64,000 bases of DNA from Bacteroidota bacterium (GTDB lineage Bacteria; Bacteroidota; Bacteroidia; Bacteroidales; UBA12481). The stretch lies in contig JABHCC010000038.1 in NCBI GenBank assembly GCA_018669475.1, positions 1 through 64,000 on the forward strand. Reading direction: 5' to 3'. A program made the position numbers and the translations under genes. Position 1 is the first letter of the stretch, and the number at the start of each line of letters is the position of its first letter. Positions 18,136 through 27,649 of this stretch are shown piece after piece. The notes beneath the pieces were generated by a model. The model made no database searches. It was not told the DNA's origin and saw only the letters and a program-made list of their open reading frames with translations.

Positions 18136-19677
18136 CTATTCCTGGATAATCGGTTTGCGATAATCTGATGCTATCAGTAGATTCTGTAGCTCGGTTTTCA
18201 TCATGTTCAGGATATTCTGATACTTCGGATCCAGGATTAGGTTGCACATTTCTCCCGGATCATTTTCCAGATCATATAGTTCGTCAATGTCATTATGTAT
18301 ATCTGGGAAATGAATGTACTTAAACCTTTTATTTCGTACTCCAAGCATGGTGACAAAACCCGGAGCATATGATTCCTGAAAATACTCATACAGGAATGAT
18401 TCTTGCCAGTTTATTGTATCCTTATCTGAGATTAACTGCAATAAGGAGCTACCTTGCATTTCTGACGGCACATTTAATCCGGCCAAATCAATAAGGGTAG
18501 GGGCAATATCAATATTCAGAGCAAATCCCTCCAGTGAACTTCCCGGAGAAAATATTTTCGGATATCTTATTATCAGAGGAATCCGGATAGATTCTTCATA
18601 CATCAATCTTTTATCTCCTCTCTGATGGGAGCCCAGAAAAAAACCATTGTCAGAGCTGTAAACTATCACAGTCTCGTCTAATAAACCCAAATTTTCAAGT
18701 TCAGTATTTATAAGACCATAGCTTCTATCTATAGCAAGCATTGTTCGCAAATAATTCATCCACCTGGGATTTTGGGGATCCCATGGTCTGGGATTCACCT
18801 TATCAGGAACGGGTTTTCCTTCACTCTCTTTCCATACTTGATTATGTACTCCATAATACCAGCCTCTTCTCAACCATTCGGGCTTGCCTTCCATGGTGTC
18901 ATACCAATTCTCATATTCCTGAATATTGGCATCAGGGAAAGCTCCTGAATCCCTTGGTGCCGGAGTGAACGGGCCATGAATTGCTTTATGCCATAGAAAG
19001 AGGCAAAAAGGTTTCTCTCGTTCCTGCCGGATCCATTTGATAGCATAATCAGTGAGGATATCAGTTATATACCCTTCAGCTTTAAATTCTTTTCCATTTT
19101 CATTTAGCTCAGGATCAATGTATTCACCCTGTCCAACGAAACTCAACCAATAATTAAAACCAGACCTGGGATTTGCATGTTTCTCCATATGCCATTTTCC
19201 AATGAAGGCTGTTTCATAACCCGATTGTTGCAGAATATCCGCCACCATGGGAGATTCTTTTAAGGGATCACTCAATCCGTTTATGTAGACACCATGCCGG
19301 TGTGCATAACAACCCGACAGGAAACTAGCCCGACTGGGAGAACACAGAGATGTGGTAACAAAACTATTCTCGAAAACTACACCCTCTTCAGCCAGTTTGT
19401 CTAAATTTGGAGTTTCTAAGAAAGGATATCTACCATCATGGCCTAACAAATTCCACGCCTGGTCATCTGTGAGAACAAACAGAATATTAGGACGCTGATT
19501 GCCAGGATTTGATGCATTTGGATTTTGGCAGCCCCACAAAAGAAGGAACAGGATTGAAACTAATACGGTTCTTTTGGTAATAAGTAAGAAAGGAGACGTG
19601 TGGTGCCTCCTTCCTAATAAACCTAAATTGCTAGTTTCTATGAAAAAAAAGCTCGATTTAATTGTGTCTGAATACAT
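18136..19677 (-). CDS. Sulfatase (S1 family), lipoprotein
   Basis: A 513-residue formylglycine-dependent sulfatase. The active-site motif CSPSR starts at C112, the Cys expected to be converted to formylglycine. RPNILFVLTDDQAW provides the usual N-terminal metal-binding Asp pair, and WHKAIHGPF and SSDNGFFLG are other core blocks. A hydrophobic segment with a Cys (ILFLLLWGC, C50) looks like a lipobox but is preceded by an unusually long N-terminal region. No alternative ATG exists, so the true start is uncertain. A non-ATG start near residue 33 is possible. The gene follows the HTCS by 91 bp on the same strand. Substrate unknown; sulfated sugar inferred from context. Confidence 0.88.
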   Translation of the reverse strand: MYSDTIKSSFFFIETSNLGLLGRRHHTSPFLLITKRTVLVSILFLLLWGCQNPNASNPGNQRPNILFVLTDDQAWNLLGHDGRYPFLETPNLDKLAEEGVVFENSFVTTSLCSPSRASFLSGCYAHRHGVYINGLSDPLKESPMVADILQQSGYETAFIGKWHMEKHANPRSGFNYWLSFVGQGEYIDPELNENGKEFKAEGYITDILTDYAIKWIRQEREKPFCLFLWHKAIHGPFTPAPRDSGAFPDANIQEYENWYDTMEGKPEWLRRGWYYGVHNQVWKESEGKPVPDKVNPRPWDPQNPRWMNYLRTMLAIDRSYGLINTELENLGLLDETVIVYSSDNGFFLGSHQRGDKRLMYEESIRIPLIIRYPKIFSPGSSLEGFALNIDIAPTLIDLAGLNVPSEMQGSSLLQLISDKDTINWQESFLYEYFQESYAPGFVTMLGVRNKRFKYIHFPDIHNDIDELYDLENDPGEMCNLILDPKYQNILNMMKTELQNLLIASDYRKPIIQE

Positions 19678-19768
19678 TATACTTCTTGATACAAATATAA
19701 ACTGACATGTCTAAGAAGGCTTTCATAATTAAGCCAAAACCTGTAATTAATGAGCCATCATTGTTATT

Positions 19769-22700
19769 TTATTTCACAAAAAAAGACGGTGGATGTCCGT
19801 ATAGTTTTTTAAAAGATTGGGCGAAATATGAAGGATTGCTGAATCCTACCATATATCCAATTTCAGAAATTGAGAGCTTATTTTGCTTAAGCAGTTCCAT
19901 TGATTTGCGCAGGCGTAAGACATTTATGAATTCAACAGGTGATGAGCCGGTTAAAACTTTGATTTTTCGATGCAGATGACGTCGGCTTACACAAAGATGA
20001 CTGCTAAGTAAGTCAATTCCCAGATTATCTTCAGCCACATTATTTTGTATAAACGAGATTGCCTTATTCAAGAATTCCTGGTCAATCTTACTGGTATGTA
20101 CTTCCTCCGGAGAATATGGTTCCGGGCTACTAAACTTACTGGCTAATAATAATCTATTTTTTATTAAATTATGGATTTGAATCTCCAGATGTTTGTTAAC
20201 GAATGGTTTTGTTAAATAGGCATCAGCTCCTATTCCAAGTCCCTGGATCCGATGCTCAATTTCAGCTTTTGAGGTCAAAAGAATCACTGGAATATGACTG
20301 GTTCTAATATCTTCTTTTATCTTTTTGCAAAGTTCCAGACCATCCATAACAGGCATCATGATATCACTAATAATAAGGTCGGGCATATTCTTAATGGCCT
20401 TCACAAAACCCTGAGATCCGTCTGAAGCACTGATAATCCTGAAGTTTTGATTTAGGTTTGATCCCAGGTATTCACGAAACTCATCATCATCTTCTACCAA
20501 AAGTAATAAAGGTAACACTCGATCTCCATTATTATTGTTACTATTATTACTATTATTCTGGTCATGGTTTTCCAAAAGAACTTCAGATTTTATATTGTGT
20601 TCCAATGGTCCAATTTCTTTAGCAGCTACAGTTTCCGTTTGGTGAGTACTCATAAATTCCCATTCGGCAGTTGACATCGGAAGTCTAATAACAAACTCTT
20701 TTCCTTCATCTGTAATATTTCTCACTTCAATACTTCCCTGGTGTAATTCAACCAAACCCTTAACAAGAGGCAATCCAATACCATGGCCAAATCCGGGTTT
20801 CCTCAGTTTCCCTCCCTGATAAAAACGATCAAATATCCTTTCCAAATCCTCATTGGAAAAGGGATGACCAGAATTAAACACCCTGATTATCAGATCCCTC
20901 ACACTACTGCTTGACGTTTTTGCTTCATCAACTTCTGGTTTTGATTCAATATCAATTCTTATAGTTCCTTCTACTGCAGTGTATTTTATTGCATTATCCA
21001 GAAGGTTACAGATAACCCTTTCCATTCTCTCTTCGTCAAAGGATAAATTCACAGGTGAATTATCATAATTGAAATTAAAATGAATCTTCTTTCGATTAAT
21101 CAGGGGTATGAATTCATATATGATTTGCTGTATAAAGCTGACAAAATCCCGGTCGTGTTTTTCAAGGTTAATTTGACCCATCTCCAACTTCCTGAAGGTC
21201 ATTAATTCACCACTTAGATAATTAAGTCTTTTAGCATTTCGGGATATCAAGCCAAGAAGTCTTTCAAAGTTCTTATCGTTGGAGTGATATCTGTTTAATT
21301 GCTCAATCGGGCTGATAATAAGGCTTAAAGGTGTTTTAAAGTCATGTGCGATTTCAGTAAAAAACTGGAGTCTTGCTTTATTCAATTCCCGGATTTTCTC
21401 CTTTTCTTTCCGTTCTCCCTGGGCAATTTGCTTCTCAATTTCACGATTCTTAACCAGTCGTGCATAAAATAGCAATAGTCCAATGAAAATCAATGTATAG
21501 ATTCCCCAGGCCCAAATTGAAAACCACCATGGAGGAAGGATTCTTATTTGCAAAGAGATTCCTTCTTCATTCCAAATTCCATCATTGTTTGATGCTTTAA
21601 CATGAAATGTATATTTCCCAGGCTTTAGATTGTCAAAATGAACAATCCCCTTTGTAACAGGGGAATACCAATTCTCATCATATCCCTCCAGGAGGCAGAG
21701 GTACTTGTTTTTTGGAGCGTCCATCAGGTTAAGAGCAGCAAAACTTATACTAAAAGGTTTTTGAAAATGGCTTAAAGAGAATTTTGTGGTTTGACTCAAT
21801 GACACTTTAAGAGGCGATTTTTTCTGACCGGGTTTAAGTGTTTTATTAGCAATTCTTAGTTCTTTAAATACAATATTCGGAGCATTCGGATTCTCTGAAA
21901 AATACACTGGATTAAAAACCGTAAAACCATAAATGCCTCCAAAAAGAATTTTTTGGTTTGTAGTTTTAAGTTGGCAGTTTTCCTTAAACTCAACACTAAT
22001 TAAACCGTCATTTGTGTCATAATTATGCAGCACAGTTTTTTGAAGAGAACTAAACTTAACAATACCCTTATAACTACTAATCCATAAGTTACCAGCATCA
22101 TCTTCCACAATGCTTGTTATAACATTGCTTTGCAATCCATCTTTAGTTGTGAACCTTTCCCAATCATCAGTTTCTCTATCATACAAAACCAATCCATATC
22201 CTGCTGTTCCCACCCAAAATTGGCCCAGTTTATCCTCAAAAATCGAGAAAATCCATTGTGGGGAATCAGAAAAATCTAGTATAAATGATGATTTATGTAT
22301 GAAATCATCATTTATACTATCGTACATAAATAAACCGGCCGATGTTCCAAACCAAATCACACCCTTACTGTCAATATAACTGCTCCTTATCAAATTGGAT
22401 CTCAATCCGCTATTCGCAGTATTATAAGAGCGAATGGTTTGATTAGGATAATCGATTCGGTATATACCACTCGTTGTTCCTATCCATATAAATCCGTTCA
22501 GATCCTTATCCAAAGTATAAATCCGTTCCTCTTTCAAAATGTCATCAGTATCCCAGAATAAGTCAACTGGCTCAACAACAAGACCATCGAGGCTTATTTC
22601 AAATATCCCACCAGGATTGGAAGTTCCGGCCCATATTCTCTTTGGACTAAATTCCAGAAAACTATTGACAGAGCACTCAGTTGTAAATTCAGGAAGACAG

Positions 22701-23944
22701 CCTTTTTTAGCAAAATGCATAAATGTATCCTCCCGGATGTTCCACAATGAAATACCTTTACTGGTTCCAATCCATATATTATTGTCCAAATCCTCGAAAA
22801 GAGTTGTTACATTATTATTAATCAGGCTGTTTGAATTATTTCTCTTTTTCGAAACCCATTTAAAGTTCTTGCTGGATTCATTCGTATAGTTAATACCACC
22901 ATTCCAGGTTCCAACCCAAATGACATCATTTCTGTCTTTAAATATGGATTGAATATGGTTATTTGACAAGCTTTGAGAGTTATTCTCGTTATGCGTATAG
23001 TGGCTTACTAATCCTCTGGTTTCGTCATAAATAAGCAGACCATTCGAATTTGTCCCCAGGAGTAAATTACCTTTACTATCTTCATCGATACATGTAAAGC
23101 CATACTCCGGAATAATACCCTCTAATTCCCTAATTATTTTGTCATCCTTTTCTCTATAAGAAAACACTTTCCCGGTTGTGCCAGCTGCCCACACCTTGCC
23201 CTTCGAACTGGTAAATAATTCGATCTCTGGAAATATTGTGGGCGAATCATTATCTCCTACGGGAAGTTGATACGAGCGTATCAATTTTTTATCCCAGGAA
23301 ACTTGATGAATATGTTTGTCTGTACTCACCCAAATTCGGCCATGTTTATCTTCAGTAATTCCGAATAGCGTTGTGATATCTACTGGCCATTGAGTATTAA
23401 GTTCTTCAAACACATGAAAGAAACTCTTTCTATCTACATCTAACATGTCGAGTCCCTGACTATGACAAATCCACAAGCGGTTCGATTTATCAACTGCCAG
23501 TTTTATTATATCATTCGATCCAATGCTTGTCTTATTGCCATGAATGTACTGGAATCGTGAAAACTTTTCCACTGAACGGTCATAATGATACAAGCCACCT
23601 TTTGATCCTATCCACAAATCACCACCTTGATCCTCAACAATAGAGGCAATAAAGCCAAAATTTATTGACAAAGAATCTTCGGGATCCTGAAGGAATTTCT
23701 CCACGCTTATCCCATCATAGCGATCAAGACCTGTTCTTGTTCCAAACCAAACAAAACCTATATGATCCATGAACACCTCAAGAACAGTGCTCTGCGACAA
23801 TCCATCGTCAATGCCAATATGACTAAAGTGAAGATCATCCTGGGCCTCAGTTGAAGAAATGCCAATGAGAATACATATGAAAACATGCAGAACTTTCTTT
23901 TGTTCCCATAATGCTTGTGAAATAACACTTAAAATAGATTTCAT
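19769..23944 (-). CDS. Hybrid two-component system sensor/regulator (HTCS)
   Basis: A 1391-residue single-protein sensor and transcription factor, the standard PUL regulator in Bacteroidota. ATG 23944 is preferred over the TTG four codons upstream. After a signal peptide come about fourteen two-component propeller repeats (motifs such as VWFGTRTGLDRYDG, LWIGSKGGLYHYD), a Y_Y_Y domain and a transmembrane helix (WWFSIWAWGIYTLIFIGLLL). Then follow HisKA (FFTEIAHDFKTPLS, phospho-acceptor His), HATPase (NLLDNAIKY, GHGIGLPLV), a receiver domain (DLIISDIMMPVMDG) and an AraC-type HTH at the C-terminus. A short Asn-rich linker (NNSNNSNNNNG) separates HATPase and receiver. It is divergent from susC, and its likely target is the direct repeat at 24262-24294. 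Confidence 0.95.
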   Translation of the reverse strand: MKSILSVISQALWEQKKVLHVFICILIGISSTEAQDDLHFSHIGIDDGLSQSTVLEVFMDHIGFVWFGTRTGLDRYDGISVEKFLQDPEDSLSINFGFIASIVEDQGGDLWIGSKGGLYHYDRSVEKFSRFQYIHGNKTSIGSNDIIKLAVDKSNRLWICHSQGLDMLDVDRKSFFHVFEELNTQWPVDITTLFGITEDKHGRIWVSTDKHIHQVSWDKKLIRSYQLPVGDNDSPTIFPEIELFTSSKGKVWAAGTTGKVFSYREKDDKIIRELEGIIPEYGFTCIDEDSKGNLLLGTNSNGLLIYDETRGLVSHYTHNENNSQSLSNNHIQSIFKDRNDVIWVGTWNGGINYTNESSKNFKWVSKKRNNSNSLINNNVTTLFEDLDNNIWIGTSKGISLWNIREDTFMHFAKKGCLPEFTTECSVNSFLEFSPKRIWAGTSNPGGIFEISLDGLVVEPVDLFWDTDDILKEERIYTLDKDLNGFIWIGTTSGIYRIDYPNQTIRSYNTANSGLRSNLIRSSYIDSKGVIWFGTSAGLFMYDSINDDFIHKSSFILDFSDSPQWIFSIFEDKLGQFWVGTAGYGLVLYDRETDDWERFTTKDGLQSNVITSIVEDDAGNLWISSYKGIVKFSSLQKTVLHNYDTNDGLISVEFKENCQLKTTNQKILFGGIYGFTVFNPVYFSENPNAPNIVFKELRIANKTLKPGQKKSPLKVSLSQTTKFSLSHFQKPFSISFAALNLMDAPKNKYLCLLEGYDENWYSPVTKGIVHFDNLKPGKYTFHVKASNNDGIWNEEGISLQIRILPPWWFSIWAWGIYTLIFIGLLLFYARLVKNREIEKQIAQGERKEKEKIRELNKARLQFFTEIAHDFKTPLSLIISPIEQLNRYHSNDKNFERLLGLISRNAKRLNYLSGELMTFRKLEMGQINLEKHDRDFVSFIQQIIYEFIPLINRKKIHFNFNYDNSPVNLSFDEERMERVICNLLDNAIKYTAVEGTIRIDIESKPEVDEAKTSSSSVRDLIIRVFNSGHPFSNEDLERIFDRFYQGGKLRKPGFGHGIGLPLVKGLVELHQGSIEVRNITDEGKEFVIRLPMSTAEWEFMSTHQTETVAAKEIGPLEHNIKSEVLLENHDQNNSNNSNNNNGDRVLPLLLLVEDDDEFREYLGSNLNQNFRIISASDGSQGFVKAIKNMPDLIISDIMMPVMDGLELCKKIKEDIRTSHIPVILLTSKAEIEHRIQGLGIGADAYLTKPFVNKHLEIQIHNLIKNRLLLASKFSSPEPYSPEEVHTSKIDQEFLNKAISFIQNNVAEDNLGIDLLSSHLCVSRRHLHRKIKVLTGSSPVEFINVLRLRKSMELLKQNKLSISEIGYMVGFSNPSYFAQSFKKLYGHPPSFFVK

Positions 23945-24039
23945 CGCAAAACCCAAATTTATTCCCCTAATATAACCATAGATAACTGATTTACTGATTG
24001 TGAAGTGCTAAGTATACATTCCTGTTTTTCATTAAGGAT

Positions 24040-24065
24040 TGGTTCTCCCGGAGCCACTTTTTTTT
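24040..24065 (+). terminator. Possible intrinsic terminator-like hairpin upstream of leader copy 2
   Basis: GGTTCT (24041-24046) pairs with GGAGCC (24050-24055) around a CCC loop, extended by T24040-A24056, and is followed by a run of eight T (24058-24065). Two of the pairs are G-T wobbles, so the stem is weak. No plus-strand gene lies upstream, so it may end antisense transcription or be a leftover of a lost gene. Confidence 0.3.
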
Positions 24066-24091
24066 CAAAAAAGATTAAACTTTTATTACTG

Positions 24092-24195
24092 ATGAACCGA
24101 GCATGACAAAAGGAAAGATATTTTAACACACCCGCGGATGATTGTTATTGTTGTGCGAGCTCCATTCGGCAAGTAAAATTAAATATATACTGATG
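24092..24195 (+). promoter_or_regulatory. 104-bp leader element, copy 2 (orphan)
   Basis: It matches copies 1 and 3 over its whole length, including the inverted repeat CGGATG (24135-24140) / CATTCG (24163-24168). The single C-to-T change in the right arm keeps pairing as G-U. The loop is 22 nt and the spacing to the following ATG is 24 nt, as in the other copies. Unlike them it leads into only 14 codons before a stop. Confidence 0.65.
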
Positions 24196-24237
24196 AAATT
24201 AGCAAAATTATATTTGGTAATTAGGTGTATATATTGA
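24193..24237 (+). pseudogene. Abortive 14-codon reading frame after leader copy 2
   Basis: The frame starts at the ATG where the other two leader copies have a gene start and reads MKLAKLYLVIRCIY then TGA. The Lys-then-hydrophobic start resembles the beginning of a signal peptide. It is most simply the remnant of a lost exported gene. A functional leader peptide is an alternative. Too short for any family assignment. Confidence 0.35.
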
Positions 24238-24261
24238 CCATATAATAGTCTGAAATTGGCG

Positions 24262-24294
24262 TGGCTCAATATTTACATTGATTGGCTCAATATT
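24262..24294. promoter_or_regulatory. Perfect 12-bp direct repeat, candidate HTCS binding site
   Basis: TGGCTCAATATT occurs at 24262-24273 and again at 24283-24294. The 21-bp start-to-start distance is two DNA helical turns, which places both copies on the same face, as expected for AraC-type regulators binding direct repeats. The repeat lies 122 bp upstream of the susC start and in the intergenic region shared with the HTCS gene. Binding is inferred, not shown. Confidence 0.55.
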
Positions 24295-24416
24295 GTTAGT
24301 TCAAAAATTGTGGTCAGCCTACCTTAGCATGTTAGTGATTGTAAGACACAATTCATTTTTAGACAGTCAAACCAAAATTTGTGATAAATAATCAAAATCC
24401 TTTAAATGAAACAACT

Positions 24417-27400
24417 ATGATTAACAAAAAACAGAAAAGTTATCTTCTATCTGTATTTCTGATAATATTTCTGGCCCTTTTTTCAGTACAGGCCACATAT
24501 TCTCAGGTACGAGATATTAGTGGCACGGTTACCGAGGACGAGACGACATTATATTTACCTGGAGTTAGTGTGTCGGTCAAAGGAACCACGCTTGGCACAA
24601 TTACAGATGCTGAGGGAAAGTATACTCTGGCTGGTGTTTCTAACAATGCTATTATGGTTTTCAGATACGTTGGAATGCTATCACAGGAAATTTCCAGTGG
24701 CACTCAGACAACCATCAACGTTGTGATGGCACCCGACTTGCTGGGGCTGGAGCAAGTTGTTGTTGTTGGTTATGGTACCAAGAAAAAAGTTAACCTCACA
24801 GGATCTGTATCTGTTGCAGACAAAGAGTTAATGGAGAGTAGGCCTGTAGGAAATGTACAGCAGGCCTTGCAGGGTATTGTACCCAACCTTGTCATTTCAC
24901 CTACTGCTGCAGGTGGTGAGCCGGGAGCAGATATGGCCATGAGTATCCGTGGATTATCATCTTTTGAAGGAGGCTCATCTCCTTACGTATTGGTTGATGG
25001 AATTCCAATGTCGATAAACGATATAGATCCTGATGACATTGAGTCTATCTCAGTATTAAAAGATGCTGCATCAACTTCGATTTATGGTGCCCGTGCTGCC
25101 TATGGTGTAATACTTATTACAACGAAAAGAGGACAGAAGGGTTCAAGAATATCTTACACAATGAACACAGGATGGAGCTCCCCAACTGTATGGCCACAAA
25201 TAATTGAAGGAAATATGGATTGGGCACATGCTTTGAACGATGCCAGGATTAATGGTGGCGGTTCACCATTATATACTGATAATGCCCTGGTTCGTCTGGC
25301 TATGAATTTGGCCAATCCAGGAAGTGCAGTTCCAATGCTACCATCAGCTGACGGTTTGGGCTGGGACATATTAAACACCGGAACCAAGGCTGTTGCCAAT
25401 GATGGCCTAACAGACCTGATTGTGGATAGGTGGGCACCAAGAACAAAGCACAATATTAGTGCTTCTGGAGGAAACGATGTTGTCAATTACTACGTTTCTG
25501 CAGGTTATTATGACGAACAGGGTATGATTAAGTGGGGAGATGAGGAGTTTGACAGGTATAATCTGGACGCTAAGATCAATGCAAAAGTAACTTCATGGAT
25601 GAAATTTGATTTCCTTGCCAAATATAACCGAGGACATGAAGATTTCCCATGGAACCAGAATTATGGTCGTGCATGGACTATGAACTGGATTAGTAAGATG
25701 AAGCCGGGGATGCCTGCCAAATACCCCGGAACTGATATTTGGCTTTCGAACACCAGGGTTGAGGAATGGAAAAATGTAAGACAGAATATTGTAACTAACC
25801 AATTCGTTGCTTCGCCAAGAATTATACTGGAACCCGTAAAAGGATGGGTAACAAATATTGAACTGAATTACACTGCCGATCAACAAAATGATGTAAGAAC
25901 AGTTAAACAATATCCATGGGTTAGACCAAATGGGGATATAGCCTATAATCCTCAAAGCAGGGCGCAAACACAATACAGATCCAGCATAGGGACAAATACT
26001 TATATCTCTCCTAACATATATACAAACTACAAAAAGTCTGTCGGAGCACATAATTTTAATCTTATGGCCGGATACAGGCAGGAATTATACCAATACAGCA
26101 ATCTAAATGCTACAGCATTTTATTTGCTAAGTGATGCGATCCCATCACTCAGCACTTCTGTTGGAGAAAAAACAATTACAGATGGTATAGGACACTGGGC
26201 AACACAGAGTGTATTCTCCAGACTGGCGTATAATTATGCTGAAAAATATTTGCTTGAAATTAATGTTAGCTCAGACGGATCCTCAAGGTTTGAGGATGGT
26301 CAAAGGTGGGGCGTATTCCCATCAGTTTCTGCAGGATGGGTCATTTCACAAGAAGACTTTTTTCCATTGCAGGACCAATTTGATCTTTTAAAGCTAAGAG
26401 CTTCTTATGGTACAGTTGGAAACCAGAATGTTGCCAATTATCTTTATATTCCAACATTACCAATTAGCGAAACGGGTCAGTGGTTGTTTAATGGAGCGAG
26501 GGCCTGGACAGTTGGAACCCCGAACCTTACCAGCGTTGACCTAACCTGGGAACAAGTTTCAACAATGGATATAGGAATTGATGCTATGTTACTGGCTAAT
26601 AGACTGGGTATTTCATTTGGAGTATATGATTCACGAACTACCAACCTGGTTGGACCGGGAACTCCTCTGCCTGCAGTACTTGGAACAGATGTACCAAAAG
26701 AAAACGAAGGTGAAATCCAGACACGTGGTTGGGAATTCGAGGCTGTATGGAAGAACAGGATAAGCAGAGATTTCAGCTATGAAATAAGAGGTGTCCTTTC
26801 TGATTATAAGAGAACCGTTATATCCTATAATAATCCTACCAAGCTACTGGGTGATAATATCTGGTTTGAAAATGATGTGTATTATGAAGGACAGGTACTG
26901 GGTGAGATTTGGGGTCTTGAATTTGACGGCTATTTCGATTCACAGGAAGAAGTTGATAACCATCCAACAGACCAGAGCTATGTTTATTCAGGTAACTGGT
27001 ATGCCGGTGATTCAAAGTTTGTTGATCAGAACGATGACGGTAAAATTGATATCGGTGATAATACCTTAGACAATCATGGAGACCTTGTTGTGCTCGGAAA
27101 CACTACACCTAGGTTTATATATGGGCTGAATGGTGGACTGAGGTGGAAAGGAATTGATATTTCTGTTCTTTTTCAGGGAGTAGGGAAAAGAGATATTGAT
27201 TTAGTGCAGGGAAGAGGGCCTTTCAGAGGACCAGCCGCAGGGCCTATGCATAATAATGTACTTGAGGGGCACCTGGATTATTGGCGTGATGAAACTAGCC
27301 CATTGGGTGAAAATATGGATGATCCCTATTTCCCACGCCCTTATGCCCAGTATTTCGGGCAAAATGCTAAAAACTATACTTATTCAACCGATCATTTCCT

Positions 27401-27638
27401 CCAAAATGCAGCATATCTAAGGTTGAAGAATATACGTATCGGATATACACTGCCTTCCAGTCTTACAGAAAAGTTTTTTGTTAAAAGTGCAAGGTTTTAT
27501 GTATCAGGTGAAAACCTGCTAACATTTACTAAGATGATGTTCTATGATCCAGAAGCATTTGGAGGAAGATGGTATGGAGTTGGAGATGCTTATCCCTTAA
27601 GTAAAACACTGTCTTTAGGATTAAATATTAATTTCTAA
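24417..27638 (+). CDS. susC: SusC/RagA-family TonB-dependent outer-membrane transporter
   Basis: A 1073-residue outer-membrane importer for glycan oligomers. ATG 24417 starts a signal peptide (MINKKQKSYLLSVFLII...); a GTG 12 codons upstream is less likely. A carboxypeptidase-regulatory-like domain (about 30-115, ISGTVTEDETTLYLPGVSVS) precedes the SusC signature VVVGYGTKKKVNLTGSV. The plug domain (about 120-235) has SIRGLSSFEGGSSPYVLVDG and ends in the block SIYGARAAYGVILITTKRG. The barrel runs to the C-terminal Phe (LSLGLNINF). susD follows 11 bp downstream. Together they import oligosaccharides across the outer membrane, energised by TonB. The symbol denotes the family; the substrate differs from starch. 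Confidence 0.96.
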   Translation: MINKKQKSYLLSVFLIIFLALFSVQATYSQVRDISGTVTEDETTLYLPGVSVSVKGTTLGTITDAEGKYTLAGVSNNAIMVFRYVGMLSQEISSGTQTTINVVMAPDLLGLEQVVVVGYGTKKKVNLTGSVSVADKELMESRPVGNVQQALQGIVPNLVISPTAAGGEPGADMAMSIRGLSSFEGGSSPYVLVDGIPMSINDIDPDDIESISVLKDAASTSIYGARAAYGVILITTKRGQKGSRISYTMNTGWSSPTVWPQIIEGNMDWAHALNDARINGGGSPLYTDNALVRLAMNLANPGSAVPMLPSADGLGWDILNTGTKAVANDGLTDLIVDRWAPRTKHNISASGGNDVVNYYVSAGYYDEQGMIKWGDEEFDRYNLDAKINAKVTSWMKFDFLAKYNRGHEDFPWNQNYGRAWTMNWISKMKPGMPAKYPGTDIWLSNTRVEEWKNVRQNIVTNQFVASPRIILEPVKGWVTNIELNYTADQQNDVRTVKQYPWVRPNGDIAYNPQSRAQTQYRSSIGTNTYISPNIYTNYKKSVGAHNFNLMAGYRQELYQYSNLNATAFYLLSDAIPSLSTSVGEKTITDGIGHWATQSVFSRLAYNYAEKYLLEINVSSDGSSRFEDGQRWGVFPSVSAGWVISQEDFFPLQDQFDLLKLRASYGTVGNQNVANYLYIPTLPISETGQWLFNGARAWTVGTPNLTSVDLTWEQVSTMDIGIDAMLLANRLGISFGVYDSRTTNLVGPGTPLPAVLGTDVPKENEGEIQTRGWEFEAVWKNRISRDFSYEIRGVLSDYKRTVISYNNPTKLLGDNIWFENDVYYEGQVLGEIWGLEFDGYFDSQEEVDNHPTDQSYVYSGNWYAGDSKFVDQNDDGKIDIGDNTLDNHGDLVVLGNTTPRFIYGLNGGLRWKGIDISVLFQGVGKRDIDLVQGRGPFRGPAAGPMHNNVLEGHLDYWRDETSPLGENMDDPYFPRPYAQYFGQNAKNYTYSTDHFLQNAAYLRLKNIRIGYTLPSSLTEKFFVKSARFYVSGENLLTFTKMMFYDPEAFGGRWYGVGDAYPLSKTLSLGLNINF

Positions 27639-27649
27639 AAATTACAACA

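Larger units (their letters stand above)
23945..24416. other. Intergenic region between HTCS and susC
   Basis: The only stretch over 300 bp without a full gene. From left to right it holds the HTCS 5' region, a small hairpin followed by eight T residues (24040-24065), leader element copy 2 (24092-24195) with an abortive 14-codon reading frame, a perfect 12-bp direct repeat (24262-24294), and about 120 bp up to the susC start. TATATTTG at 24209-24216 fits the Bacteroidota -7 consensus TAnnTTTG, and TACCTTAG at 24320-24327 misses it by one base. No convincing -33 element was found for either, so promoters are not called. Confidence 0.7.

Noticed and set aside
20521-20560. AT-rich trinucleotide-like tract in the HTCS gene
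   Set aside because: It encodes an Asn-rich linker between HATPase and receiver domains, which is common in HTCS proteins.
24381-24416. GTG start 12 codons upstream in susC
   Set aside because: It would place a polar NETT-rich stretch before the signal peptide; ATG 24417 is followed by the Lys-rich and hydrophobic signal.
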